From Mycolicibacterium arenosum (lineage in GTDB: Bacteria > Actinomycetota > Actinomycetes > Mycobacteriales > Mycobacteriaceae): a stretch of 64,000 nucleotides of DNA. Positions 23,880 to 33,224 of this stretch are shown one piece after another (positions within the stretch are counted from its first letter, which is position 1; each line of letters starts with the position of its first letter). Under the pieces are notes generated by a model, which saw only the letters and a program-made list of their open reading frames with translations, did not search any database and was not told the origin of the DNA. A program made the position numbers and the translations under genes. The DNA is taken from assembly GCF_024320865.1 (NCBI RefSeq), contig NZ_JANDBD010000004.1:62001-126000 (forward strand), in the 5' to 3' direction.

Positions 23880-25952
23880 CTACTCCGAACTCGAGTCGGA
23901 GGACTCGGTAGTGGTTGAAGTCGTTGTCAACGCGGGCTTCTCGGTGTCGGCCTCGGCCGCAGCGGCGCGGTGAGCCCTGCCGTTACGCGGCCCTGCCTCG
24001 GCGGCCTTCGCCGCCTCCGCCTTGCGCTCGGCGCGCTTCTGCGCGCGCTCCGCCTTCTTGTCGGCCTTATCGGCCTTATCGGCCTTGTCGGCCTTCGCGT
24101 CCTTGTCCGAGTCCGAGTCCGAGTTCGACGTTGAGCCGCCGTCGGTTGCGCCGGAGGATCCGCTGTCAGGACCACTCGGCGAGGCCTCCGTTGCCGTATC
24201 CGCCGGCGTGGTCGGCGCGCTCGGCTCGACCGGCTTCGGAGTGGCCGGTTCGGCCTCCTTCGGAGGAGCCGGGGCCTCCGATGCGGGCGTTTCCGCAGCG
24301 GGGGTTTCCTCGGCGCTCGGTGCTGTCTCGGTTTCAGGCGCGGACTCGACGGGTGCTTCAGCCGTCGCCTCAGCCGCGGCCGGCGTCGCCTCAGCCTTCG
24401 ACTCGGTGGCCGCGACCGCGCCATCGGACGCGGTGTCCGCCTCTGTCGTCGCGCTCTCGATGCTGAGGCTGTTCGTCTCGGGCGCATCGACGCTGGCTAT
24501 GCGCAGCGTCGTGGTCTGAGGCTCCGTTGCGGCGGCTGGTTGTCCCAAACTGCCGAGCCAGTTCGCGACGGCCTGAACGATGGCCTGAACGAGCTGCGGC
24601 CCAATCGACGCGAGCGCCTGGCCGATCTGCTGCGCGATCGTAGCGAAGAACTGTGCGAGCGCCTGGCCTGGATCGGGGGGATCGGTCGGATCGGTCGGGT
24701 CGGTGGGCCCGGCGTCGAGCCAGTCCTCCAGCATCTCGCCGGCGGTCTTCAGCACCCACTGTCCGGTCAGCGGATCGAGTTTCCACAGCCCGTAGAAGCC
24801 CTCGTCGGACGTGGGCGAGGCACCTACGGTGTCGCGACCCGTGTAGAGGAAGATCGGACCCGCCTGCTCGGGGTGATCCTTCCAGTACTGGAGAAGGTCG
24901 CGGATCCACTCCGACTGCTGGGCCTCGGTGATCTCCGGCCGGTCGATGATCGACCCGTCGAGGCCCACCATCGGCGGCGGGTCGTAGGTCGGCAGGCCGT
25001 ATTCGGTGATCCAGATCTTGCGACCGTCGATCATCGCCTTGAGCATCTCGACCTGCTCCCTGGGGGTCAGGAGCCCCGGTATGCATGTCGGGCAGCTGTC
25101 GGAGTACTTGATGTCCTGGCTGTACGGGTGGACCGACAGCGCGTCGAAGGAGCTCGAGGCGTTCAGCCGGTCCAACTCGTCGAGCATCCGCTGCACGAAG
25201 GTGACCGTGTTCATCGTGAACGGCGAATCCTGCACGGTGCCAACGGCACCCGCGACGACCGTCGCCGACGAGTCCAGGTTCTTGATCACCGGGTATGCGG
25301 TGGCGAGCAGTTGTGCGTACGCCTCGGGGTCGACCGGCGTGGAGAACTGGATGGAGTTCGGCTCGTTCCAGATCTCGTACGCGGACACGACGTCGCCGTA
25401 CGTGGTCGTCTGCCCGTTGACGACGATCGTCTTGTCGATGAACCGCTGCAGGAAGTTCGCGAAGTCGGCAGGATCGGGTGTACCCGTCCCGGGTAGACCG
25501 TTGATGACCGACCCCGGCGGGGTCGCGTTGATCTCGGCGAGTACGCCCATGTTGCGTTTGGCCGCCTCCGAGATGACGGCGTCCATGTTCGCCCAGGCCA
25601 GCCCGTAGAACGGGTTGTCCTCGGGGATCACCCCGAAGTAGTCGATGCTGCCCCACGGCACGGCGATCCGAATGTTGGTGACGCCGATCGCCAGCATGTC
25701 GTCGAGTTCCTCGCCTATCTGCTCAGCCGTCAGGCCGGAGAGCGACACCGACGAGGCGGCGATACCCACGGTGGTAGCCGAGTTGACGATCTCCGCGACG
25801 AGGTCGTACTCGGCGCTCGACAGGCGGGGCGGAGTCGGGGCGATGAAGTTTGTGGAATACGCGGCAACCATCGCTACGGGCAAAGCAGCGATGACCCCCC
25901 GCTGGGCCACTTTGCGAAACAGGCTTTTCGTACGATTAGCGGCCTTATTCAT
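23880..25952 (-). CDS. Secreted clan GH-A glycoside hydrolase with Lys/Ala-rich tail (copy 1)
   Basis: 690 residues; tandem paralogue of the downstream gene with the same layout: hydrophobic segment VIAALPVAMVAAY (20-32), TIM-barrel glycosidase with Glu197 in YEIWNEPN and Glu317 in WITEYGLP, CPTC at 287-290, then a Gln/Ala amphipathic region. It differs in a loop insertion (about residues 174-184) and in its tail, where a DADKADKADKADKK-like coiled, Lys/Ala/Glu-rich segment precedes an acidic Ser end. It is transcribed first, behind an AT-rich leader. Likely cell-surface or secreted, acting on a beta-glucan or matrix polysaccharide; this is inferred. Confidence 0.85.
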   Translation of the reverse strand: MNKAANRTKSLFRKVAQRGVIAALPVAMVAAYSTNFIAPTPPRLSSAEYDLVAEIVNSATTVGIAASSVSLSGLTAEQIGEELDDMLAIGVTNIRIAVPWGSIDYFGVIPEDNPFYGLAWANMDAVISEAAKRNMGVLAEINATPPGSVINGLPGTGTPDPADFANFLQRFIDKTIVVNGQTTTYGDVVSAYEIWNEPNSIQFSTPVDPEAYAQLLATAYPVIKNLDSSATVVAGAVGTVQDSPFTMNTVTFVQRMLDELDRLNASSSFDALSVHPYSQDIKYSDSCPTCIPGLLTPREQVEMLKAMIDGRKIWITEYGLPTYDPPPMVGLDGSIIDRPEITEAQQSEWIRDLLQYWKDHPEQAGPIFLYTGRDTVGASPTSDEGFYGLWKLDPLTGQWVLKTAGEMLEDWLDAGPTDPTDPTDPPDPGQALAQFFATIAQQIGQALASIGPQLVQAIVQAVANWLGSLGQPAAATEPQTTTLRIASVDAPETNSLSIESATTEADTASDGAVAATESKAEATPAAAEATAEAPVESAPETETAPSAEETPAAETPASEAPAPPKEAEPATPKPVEPSAPTTPADTATEASPSGPDSGSSGATDGGSTSNSDSDSDKDAKADKADKADKADKKAERAQKRAERKAEAAKAAEAGPRNGRAHRAAAAEADTEKPALTTTSTTTESSDSSSE

Positions 25953-26300
25953 AACAGTTGCCTGCCTTCACAAATTGTAATCGTCGTGACCGTCAACCCG
26001 GTTGCGGCTTATTTACTCATGTGGCAGCAAAGATTGCTAGCTATTTGAAAGAACTTCGGGTCAATTTTTGCTGGGGCGCGCTTCAGCTTTCCTACCAACG
26101 GTATTTTTCGACGGTTATGTGCACTTTTGGCAAACATATTGATCTTGGTCTCAGTTAGCAGTCACGTTGGGCGTGCTCGGTGGAGTCTGACCACCAAAGA
26201 TGATGTGACATAACGAATGAAGAGAGATCCGACGATTGGTACGAAGTCGCCCGGCTCGAACAATTTCACACAGGTGTTCAGCTACAGAAAAGAGATCGTC
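25953..26300. other. AT-rich intergenic region upstream of the glycoside hydrolases
   Basis: About 350 bases clearly richer in A/T than the rest of the window, with runs such as ATTTTTCG, CAATTTTTG and TTATTTACTC. No convincing coding sequence: short openings have no ribosome site and poor codon use. A small hairpin (GGTGG-AGTCTGA-CCACC) lies at 26179-26195. It must carry the promoter of the hydrolase pair and probably the start region of the divergent cyclase. AT-rich islands like this are typical Lsr2 (xenogeneic silencer) targets; that part is inference. Confidence 0.55.
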
Positions 26301-26518
26301 GTGACGTGATCGGAATGTCCGTTGCCAAGTCATCCAATATTTACGCGCACAGCAATTTTGGTAGCAAGCGCTTGGTGCGGGCCGAGTTACCGATGGGTCC
26401 GGCGGCCGTGGGTCCGCTCGATGAGCGCCGCGCCAGTGCGCCGCCTCGCCGCACACCCGTCAACAGGGATCTCGTTCGGACGGCATTCGATACGTGCCGT
26501 GGGAGTTACGCTCAGCGC

Positions 26519-27784
26519 GTGGCAACGGGCGAGCCGGGTAGGCATCTCCCCCTGCGCCGTGCCTGCCTACCGACACTTGCCGTAGACGGTCATCACGGTC
26601 GCGACCAACACCATGCGACGACCACCTCGCGACAACTTCGCGTTCTCACTGTCGTCACGCGGATCGGCGCGGCGGTGAGCTTGTTCTTCGGCGTGCAGCA
26701 GTTCGCGATCGTCCAGAGTTCGCTGTGGGTCGGCTTCGTCAACCTCGGCAGCGCACTGGTGTTCCTACTGATCCCCAAGCTCTACCGTTTCGGCGACGTC
26801 GTCGCTCCCGTCGTATTCCTTCTGGTCGCCTACTCGGTCATCACGGTCGTGAGCCTGTACATCGGCAGCGGAATCGGGCTGCAGTTCTACTACGTCGTCG
26901 CTGCGGCCATCGTCGTCCTCATCCTCGGCATCGACCACATGGTGATCGCCTCGTTGATCGCGCTCCTAGGCGCCGTCACGGCGATAGCGCTCGAGCTGTG
27001 GGTGCCGCACAACACCGGTGTCCAGCCGGACTGGGCGTTCCGGCTGGGCTTCGTGATCAACACCGTCTCCGTATGGCTGATGATCATCGCCACCGTCTGG
27101 TTCGCCATGCGCGAGACCGCGCGCGCGGAGCAGGCGTTGGAAACCGAATACGAGCGTTCGGAACGACTTCTCGCGAACATCCTTCCGGCGTCGATCGCCG
27201 AGCGGCTGAAGGATCCCGACCGCACGATCATCGCCGACAAGTACGACGACGCCTCCATTCTGTTCGCCGACATCGCCGGATACACCAAGCGCGCAAGCGA
27301 AACCGCGCCAGCGGAACTCGTTCGCTTCCTCGACGCCCTCTACACCGACTTCGATGCGCTCGTCGACCGGCACGGCCTCGAGAAGGTCAAGACGAGCGGC
27401 GACTCCTACATGGTCGTCAGCGGTGTGCCGGAGGCACGCCCCGACCACCTGGAGGCGCTCGCCAGCCTGGCCCTCGACATGGCGGGCGCCGTCGAAGGCC
27501 TCACCGACGCGCAGGGCCGCGAGGTCCCGCTGAGGATCGGTGTCGCCTCGGGTCCGGTGGTGGCAGGAGTGGTGGGCGCCCGCAAGTTCTTCTACGACGT
27601 GTGGGGCGATGCGGTGAACGTCGCGGCGCGGATGGAGAGCACCGACGTCGAGGGTCGAATTCAGGTGCCCAACAACGTCTACGAACGCCTGCGCGACAGC
27701 TTCGTGTTCGAGGAGCGCGGCGAGATCGACGTCAAGGGCAAGGGCCGCATGCACACCTGGTACCTGGTCGGCCCTCGCCCCTGA
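26519..27784 (+). CDS. cya: Membrane-bound class III adenylate cyclase (Rv1625c type)
   Basis: Makes cAMP from ATP at the inner membrane. Six transmembrane helices (about residues 40-205) lead through a signalling helix (ETARAEQALETEYERSERLL) into the catalytic domain. All key features of Rv1625c are visible: metal-binding Asp in ILFADIAGYT, specificity Lys in GLEKVKTSGDSYM, second metal Asp, and the FFYDVWGDAVNVAARMES segment with the specificity Asp and transition-state Asn and Arg. The frame stays open to 26306, but codons before about 26390 are AT-ending and look non-coding. GTG 26519 (GGGAG upstream) is my choice; 26393 or 26306 are alternatives. Confidence 0.92.
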   Translation: MATGEPGRHLPLRRACLPTLAVDGHHGRDQHHATTTSRQLRVLTVVTRIGAAVSLFFGVQQFAIVQSSLWVGFVNLGSALVFLLIPKLYRFGDVVAPVVFLLVAYSVITVVSLYIGSGIGLQFYYVVAAAIVVLILGIDHMVIASLIALLGAVTAIALELWVPHNTGVQPDWAFRLGFVINTVSVWLMIIATVWFAMRETARAEQALETEYERSERLLANILPASIAERLKDPDRTIIADKYDDASILFADIAGYTKRASETAPAELVRFLDALYTDFDALVDRHGLEKVKTSGDSYMVVSGVPEARPDHLEALASLALDMAGAVEGLTDAQGREVPLRIGVASGPVVAGVVGARKFFYDVWGDAVNVAARMESTDVEGRIQVPNNVYERLRDSFVFEERGEIDVKGKGRMHTWYLVGPRP

Positions 27785-27788
27785 CCTC

Positions 27789-29642
27789 CTACACCGTCTG
27801 CTGGTGATCCTCGAGTTGTTCGCGCTCGTCCTGTTGCGACAGCATGCGGGCGTATCCCGCGCCCATCCCCAGCAGCGCGAGACCGACGACGATGAACACC
27901 ACGACACGGAAGATGCCGCCGAGCGTGCCGAGGTCGAACAGGAACAGCTTGGCCATCGCCGCGACAACCACCGTGAGCCCGGCCGCGATCGGCAGTGAGC
28001 GTTTCGCTCGCGGCACCGTGACGGCGTATCGGAACACCAACGCGGCCAGAGCGATCCAGCAGATCGTCGCAGCCATGTGGCCGGAGAAGAAGCCCGCCTC
28101 CTCGCCGCCGATCAGCACTCCCGCGGTCACCGTGAACATGGTGATGGCGTACATGCCCACAATGGCGGCGCACGCCCACATGACACCCGCGACGTCGCGG
28201 TCGGAACCCTTGCGGCCCACCCAGGACCATGTGACGGCCGCGGCACTCGCGACCGCCAGCAGGCTGGCGATCAGCGTCGAAACCGCCGATGACACCGGTA
28301 CCTCGGTCGCGCTGACCAAGTGGTCGGGCGAGGCGGACACCAGGTAGTGCAGACCGCCGACGACACCGAATCCCACTGCCGCCCAACGCGCCACCGCGCT
28401 GCGCCGTCCTGCCACCGCGACCACCGCGGACACCGCGAGCAGCAGCGGGCCGGCGACGTCACCGTCGAACGCCACGGTGATCGCGATCAGCAGGGCGACG
28501 GCCGCTGTGGCGGACCACACCGCGGCTACTGCGGTCGAGTCCTTCGTCAGGCGGTTGCCGATCAGCGCCATCGCCAGGAGGACCGCGGCCATTGTCGCCG
28601 CCATGACGGCGGAGGTGATCCTGCCGACCGCGACCGACGCGGCGAGTACGGGAAGCGTGCCCGCGGCCGACAGCAACGCGACGGCGACCGGCTGGCCGCT
28701 GTACGGCAGCAGAACAAGCGCGCTCAGGAGAGCCAGCAGCGCCGCGATGCCGCATGCCGCGGCGAGCCAGCCGATGCGGTTGGACGCGGGGTCGACGGCG
28801 ACCAGGGCGATCAGCACCGGCAGTGTGCTCACCGCCATGCGTGCCCCGTGCATCGCGAGCCAGTCCTTGCCGACCTGCACCGGCAGCGTGGCGGCCGACA
28901 GCGCGATCATGAAACCGACGAGGAGCAGCGTGATCCCTCCGACTACGATGGGACCGAGGCCGAGCAGCGGCACCAGCACCAACAGCGCGAGGTGCTCGGA
29001 GTTCCATCGGCGGGCGAGGACGAGGCCTCCTCCGGCCACCACCGCGGCGAGCACCAGTCCGACTGCGCCGGAGACCCATTCGTAGATCGTCGTCACCGCG
29101 ATGATGTCGATGTACGCCGCGGCGATACCGGTCGCGGCGAGTGCGATCGCGCCGACCCGTCCGCCCGGCCTGCTGTTGAGTCGGAAGGCGACACCGACCA
29201 GGCCGGCGGCCAGCAGCGCCCCCATGCCCACTCTGATCTCCGGTCGCAGAATGCCGGCCTGCGCGGCGAGGACGAGGAGCAGCACGACACCGACGAGCGT
29301 GACCGCGACCCCTGCGACGGCCAGCACCTTGCCGATCCAGTTGTCCGAGCGCGGTTTCACCGGGGCCGCGATGGCCGGGGCCGGGGGCGCGGGTGGCACG
29401 ACGACCGGCTGCCCCGGCGGGGGCGAGAAGGGCTGCGGAGCGGCAGTGGGCTGAGTGGCGGGGGGCTGAGCGGCGGGGGGCGCCCAGGCGGTCGCCGGCG
29501 GCGCGTACGACGTCTCGGCGTGGCGCAGTGCGACGACGCGGTTCAACTCGTACAGGTCGGCGTGCACGCGGCCGAGATAGCTCGACATGGCGGCGACGTC
29601 GGCGTTGATCCGAGCGAGCAGGGCCTGATCCGGTTGGGTCAT
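27789..29642 (-). CDS. DUF2339 polytopic membrane protein
   Basis: 617 residues. A short helical head (QALLARINADVAAMSSYLGR) and a Pro/Ala-rich linker of about 60 residues are followed by some 16-18 hydrophobic helices with very small loops, as in DUF2339 proteins. The conserved start of the membrane part, NWIGKVLAVAGVAVTLVGVV, and the ending GGIFRVVVFIVVGLALLGMG fit that family. Function unknown; relatives lie near cell-envelope genes. Convergent with cya (4-base gap) and 51 bases downstream of the response regulator, so it may be the last gene of that operon. Confidence 0.85.
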   Translation of the reverse strand: MTQPDQALLARINADVAAMSSYLGRVHADLYELNRVVALRHAETSYAPPATAWAPPAAQPPATQPTAAPQPFSPPPGQPVVVPPAPPAPAIAAPVKPRSDNWIGKVLAVAGVAVTLVGVVLLLVLAAQAGILRPEIRVGMGALLAAGLVGVAFRLNSRPGGRVGAIALAATGIAAAYIDIIAVTTIYEWVSGAVGLVLAAVVAGGGLVLARRWNSEHLALLVLVPLLGLGPIVVGGITLLLVGFMIALSAATLPVQVGKDWLAMHGARMAVSTLPVLIALVAVDPASNRIGWLAAACGIAALLALLSALVLLPYSGQPVAVALLSAAGTLPVLAASVAVGRITSAVMAATMAAVLLAMALIGNRLTKDSTAVAAVWSATAAVALLIAITVAFDGDVAGPLLLAVSAVVAVAGRRSAVARWAAVGFGVVGGLHYLVSASPDHLVSATEVPVSSAVSTLIASLLAVASAAAVTWSWVGRKGSDRDVAGVMWACAAIVGMYAITMFTVTAGVLIGGEEAGFFSGHMAATICWIALAALVFRYAVTVPRAKRSLPIAAGLTVVVAAMAKLFLFDLGTLGGIFRVVVFIVVGLALLGMGAGYARMLSQQDEREQLEDHQQTV

Positions 29643-29693
29643 GGGGCCATCGTGGCAGTTGCCGGGGCGGATCGGATGAGTATTAGTACTCGG

Positions 29694-30350
29694 CTACTTA
29701 TCGAGCCCGTGTTCGATCGCGTACCTCGCCGCTTCGACGCGGTTGGCAACCTGGAGCTTTCGAAACGTGGCCTGCACGTGGTTCTCGACGGTGCGGTGAC
29801 TCAGGCTCAGCTGCTCGGCGATCTGTTTGGCCGTCAGACCCTTGGCGACGAATCGCAGGATCTCCGTCTCGCGCTCGGTGAGGCTCGGCTGGTCGGCGCC
29901 CCTGGCGGGTCCGCGGGCGATGCGCCGGTACTCCCCCAGCACCAGGCCCGCCAAGCCCGGGGTGAAGACCGCGCGCCCGTCGCCGGTGGCGCGCACCGCG
30001 TCGGTGAGTTCCGCCTTCGACGCGCTCTTGACGAGATAGCCTGTGGCCCCTGCCTTTACCGCCTGAAGCACGTCATCGCGCTCAGCTGACGCCGACAGCA
30101 CCAGGATCCGCGACGCCGGCGACACCTCGAGGACGGCGGCGGTTGCCTGCGCTCCGCTACCGTCCGCCAGCCTCATGTCCATCACCACGACATCGGGTTT
30201 CACGACGCCCGCGCGACGCCGTGCGGACTCCACTCCGTCGGCGGTCGCCACGACGTCGAATCCGTCCTCGGCCAGATCGCGCGCCACGGCGTCCCGCCAG
30301 ATCGGATGGTCGTCGACGACCATGACCGTGAACCCGCCGTCAGATTTCAC
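29694..30350 (-). CDS. NarL/LuxR-family response regulator
   Basis: 218 residues. Receiver domain with DDH acidic pocket and phosphoacceptor Asp58 (VVVMDMRLADGSG), Lys in GYLVKSASKAEL; C-terminal LuxR helix-turn-helix (LTERETEILRFVAKGLTAKQ, LSLSHRTVENHV). Its start overlaps the upstream histidine kinase by 11 bases, so the two form a cognate pair. It follows amino acid transporter genes on the same strand, which are plausible targets. Confidence 0.94.
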   Translation of the reverse strand: MKSDGGFTVMVVDDHPIWRDAVARDLAEDGFDVVATADGVESARRRAGVVKPDVVVMDMRLADGSGAQATAAVLEVSPASRILVLSASAERDDVLQAVKAGATGYLVKSASKAELTDAVRATGDGRAVFTPGLAGLVLGEYRRIARGPARGADQPSLTERETEILRFVAKGLTAKQIAEQLSLSHRTVENHVQATFRKLQVANRVEAARYAIEHGLDK

Positions 30351-31485
30351 GTGCGCTCCCTCGCGGAATCGTCAGCTCCCACTCCGTGCCGATGCCCGTT
30401 CCGGTGTTCAGTGTCGCACTGCCGCCGAGCCACTCCATCCTGCCGACGATCGACTTCGAGACGCCGATATGCCCCTGGCTCGCCGCTTCCGCGAGTCGCC
30501 CCGGCGCGATTCCGGGACCGTCGTCCCGAACGCTGATCACCACGGAGTCGTCGAGATCCTCCAGCAGGATGTACGCGTGCGCGTTCGGTCCCGCGTGTGC
30601 GACGACGTTGTCCAGCGCGTTGCCCACCGCCGCATCGAGTTCGGTGGCGATCGTCGCGTCGAGCATCACCGGCGTCGCGGGCAGGCTCGTCGACACGGCG
30701 TCCGCCTCGCGAGCCCGCAACAGCGGCACCAGGTCGACCCGGTCGCCGGTCGGCAGCTCGCCGTCGCCGCTGACCAGCCGTCGCAGCGCCCGCTCCTGTT
30801 CTCCCGCCAGTTCAGCCAGTTCCTCAGTGGCTCCTCCGATTTCGCGTCCACGGCGAGCGACGAGCGCCAGCACCTGAATGGCACCGTCGTGCACTTCGCG
30901 CGACAGCCGCTCGCGTTCCTCCAGTGCGGCAGCCAGCCTGGTGGCGCGTTCGAGTTCCGCGTGCGCGCGTCTCGCGATGAGCGCGGCCATGCCCACCCCG
31001 AGTCCGACGGCGAGTTCGATGACGATCGTCGCGTGCCTGCCGAGGTTGACGCTGATCGACTCCTTGAGCGCCGCGCTCACCGCGATGACGACCAGGCCCG
31101 CGCCCATTCCGAGGAACGGGCCGAATTGTATTGCTGCGGAAATGGTTACATTGGTCGCCCAGAGTGTGGTCGGCAACGATTGGTTGTCCTGCATCCACTG
31201 GTCGGATGCGACCAGCACGGTCGAGGAAACGAGGGCGACCATCACCACGAGTTCGGCGGTCACCCACGCCGTGCGGCGACCGAAGCCCTGCAGATACGCC
31301 GCGCCGCACGCCACGTTCCACGCCAGCAGCACGCCGAGTAACACCCACGCCAGCACCGGCCGCTCCAGGTCGGGGTTGACGGCGACCTGGAAGCCGACGG
31401 CGTAGATACAGCTGAGCAGCCGGAACCCCTGCGCCGCCCGCCAGAGCGGCGCAGCCGGATCCGCTCCGAGCTCCGACTTCACCAT
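30340..31485 (-). CDS. Histidine kinase of the HisKA_3 (NarL-partner) class
   Basis: 381 residues. Six transmembrane helices in the first 175 residues with almost no extracytoplasmic loop, then HisKA_3 phosphoacceptor His199 in SREVHDGAIQVLALV and an HATPase domain (ALDNVVAHAG, VRDDGPGIAPGRL, GIGTEWELTIP). The lack of a sensor domain suggests intramembrane sensing or sensing through a partner. ATG 31485 follows GGGGA; the frame opens further upstream but that stretch lies in the ATPase gene. 28 bases separate it from the amino acid ABC ATPase. Confidence 0.92.
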   Translation of the reverse strand: MVKSELGADPAAPLWRAAQGFRLLSCIYAVGFQVAVNPDLERPVLAWVLLGVLLAWNVACGAAYLQGFGRRTAWVTAELVVMVALVSSTVLVASDQWMQDNQSLPTTLWATNVTISAAIQFGPFLGMGAGLVVIAVSAALKESISVNLGRHATIVIELAVGLGVGMAALIARRAHAELERATRLAAALEERERLSREVHDGAIQVLALVARRGREIGGATEELAELAGEQERALRRLVSGDGELPTGDRVDLVPLLRAREADAVSTSLPATPVMLDATIATELDAAVGNALDNVVAHAGPNAHAYILLEDLDDSVVISVRDDGPGIAPGRLAEAASQGHIGVSKSIVGRMEWLGGSATLNTGTGIGTEWELTIPRGSAREI

Positions 31486-31513
31486 TCCCCGTCGCTTCGC
31501 TCGCTCGGATCGG

Positions 31514-32296
31514 CTACAGCACCTTGGACAGAAAGGCCTTCGTCCGGTCGTTCTGCGGATTGGACAGCACTTCCCGAGGCTCGCCACTCTCGACGACGAC
31601 GCCACCGTCCATGAACACCAGCTGGTTGGCCACCTCACGGGCGAAGCCCATCTCGTGGGTGACCACCACCATCGTCATGCCCTCGGACGCCAGCTTCTTC
31701 ATCACCGAGAGCACCTCACCGACCAGCTCGGGGTCGAGTGCGGATGTGGGTTCGTCGAACAGCATCAGCTTGGGGTCCATCGCGAGCGCCCGGGCGATCG
31801 CCACGCGCTGCTGCTGACCACCGGACAGCTGCGCGGGATACGCCCCGGCCTTGTCGTACAGTCCCACCTGGTTCAGCAGATCCTTCGCCCGCTCCAGGGC
31901 CGCGTCCTTCTTCACCTTCTTCACCTGAATCGGCGCCTCGATGATGTTCTCGAGTGCGGTCCGATGCGGGAACAGGTTGAAGTGCTGGAACACCATCCCG
32001 ATCTCACGGCGCTGCTTGGCGGCGTCGCGCGGCGACATCTCCAGGAGCTTGTCACCGCGTTCGCGGTAGCCGATCAGGTCGCCGTCGACGTAGAGCCTGC
32101 CGGCGTTCACCTGCTCCAAGTGGTTGATGCAGCGCAGGAACGTCGACTTGCCGGAGCCCGACGGCCCGACCATGCACAGCACCTCGCCCCTACCGACCTC
32201 GAGCGTGATGCCCTTGAGGACGTGCAGCGCACCGAAGCTCTTGCAGACCTGCTCGGCCCTCACCATCGGGGTCGTCTGCTTCTCCATCGACGTCAC
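31514..32296 (-). CDS. Polar amino acid ABC transporter ATPase (GlnQ type)
   Basis: 260 residues. Walker [10 protein letters not shown], signature [15 protein letters not shown], Walker [15 protein letters not shown] and the GlnQ-family [17 protein letters not shown]. The GTG at 32296 overlaps the permease stop (GTGA) and has GGGAG six bases upstream, so it is preferred to the ATG nine bases later. Third gene of the transporter operon. Substrate, probably glutamine, glutamate or a basic amino acid, cannot be fixed from sequence. Confidence 0.94.
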   Translation of the reverse strand: MTSMEKQTTPMVRAEQVCKSFGALHVLKGITLEVGRGEVLCMVGPSGSGKSTFLRCINHLEQVNAGRLYVDGDLIGYRERGDKLLEMSPRDAAKQRREIGMVFQHFNLFPHRTALENIIEAPIQVKKVKKDAALERAKDLLNQVGLYDKAGAYPAQLSGGQQQRVAIARALAMDPKLMLFDEPTSALDPELVGEVLSVMKKLASEGMTMVVVTHEMGFAREVANQLVFMDGGVVVESGEPREVLSNPQNDRTKAFLSKVL

Positions 32297-33216
32297 ACGC
32301 CGCTCCCGTCGCCCATCTGGGCCTTGGCCAACGCCTCGAGTTGCTTGCCGGTCAGCTTCCGCGAAGCACCGCGCGAGAAGTACCGCTCCAAATAGAACTG
32401 ACCGACCATCAGGATGCTGGTGACGACCAGGTACCACGTCGCCGCGACCATCAGCAGCGGCACGGGTTCGTAGATCCGCGAAGCGATCTCGCGCGAGGCG
32501 ATGCCGTACAGGTCGAGGGTGAACGGAACGCCGGTGACCAGTGAGGTCGTCTTCAGCATGCTGATGACCTCGTTGCCGGTCGGCGGAATGATCACCCGCA
32601 TCGCCTGGGGCAGCACCGTCCGCCACATCGCCAGACCCCACGACATGCCCAGCGCCGTCGACGCTTCCAACTGACCCTCGGGAACCGAGCTGATACCCGC
32701 CCGGATGATCTCCGCCATGTACGCGGACTCGTTGAGCGCCAACCCGATTACGGCGAGCAGGAACGGAATCGCCAGCACCTGGACGCTGAACTCCGCGAAC
32801 GTCGGCCCCGTGAACGGGATACCGATCTGGATGGTCTGATAGATCACCGGGATCAGGCCCCAGAACACCAGCTGGACGTAGACCGGGGTGCCGCGGAAGA
32901 TCCAGAGGAACACCCAGGACACCGCTTTGAACACGGGGTTCGGCGACAGCCGCATCACCGCCAGGACGACGCCGAGGGCGATCGCGATCACCATCGAGTA
33001 GACGGTCAGCTGCAGCGTATTGAACAGGCCCACCGTCAGTACCCGCTCGTCGAACAGGTACTCGCGGTACACCGACCACCGATAGGCGTCGTTGGTGGCG
33101 GCCCCGTAGAGGAACAGCGCCACCAGGACGACGATGACGATCGCCGCCACCCACCGCCAGGGGTGCCGGAGGGGCACCGCGTCGATGGCGGATGGCGACG
33201 AAGCGTCAGGTGTCAT
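32293..33216 (-). CDS. Polar amino acid ABC transporter permease
   Basis: 307 residues with a cytoplasmic head (to about 20), an extra N-terminal helix and loop ([19 protein letters not shown]), then the HisM/GlnP-type core with coupling loop [20 protein letters not shown] and start signature [20 protein letters not shown]. It is the only permease in the operon, so the transporter is likely a homodimer. Eight bases after the binding-protein gene. Confidence 0.93.
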   Translation of the reverse strand: MTPDASSPSAIDAVPLRHPWRWVAAIVIVVLVALFLYGAATNDAYRWSVYREYLFDERVLTVGLFNTLQLTVYSMVIAIALGVVLAVMRLSPNPVFKAVSWVFLWIFRGTPVYVQLVFWGLIPVIYQTIQIGIPFTGPTFAEFSVQVLAIPFLLAVIGLALNESAYMAEIIRAGISSVPEGQLEASTALGMSWGLAMWRTVLPQAMRVIIPPTGNEVISMLKTTSLVTGVPFTLDLYGIASREIASRIYEPVPLLMVAATWYLVVTSILMVGQFYLERYFSRGASRKLTGKQLEALAKAQMGDGSGV

Positions 33217-33224
33217 CGAGCGGT

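Noticed and set aside
25958-26158. 66-codon plus-strand frame in the AT-rich region
   Set aside because: No ribosome site, cysteine- and aromatic-rich random-looking product, and it overlaps the hydrolase promoter.
26306-26518. N-terminal extension of the adenylate cyclase frame
   Set aside because: Codon use is AT-ending in the first part and the residues do not resemble Rv1625c; kept only as an alternative start.
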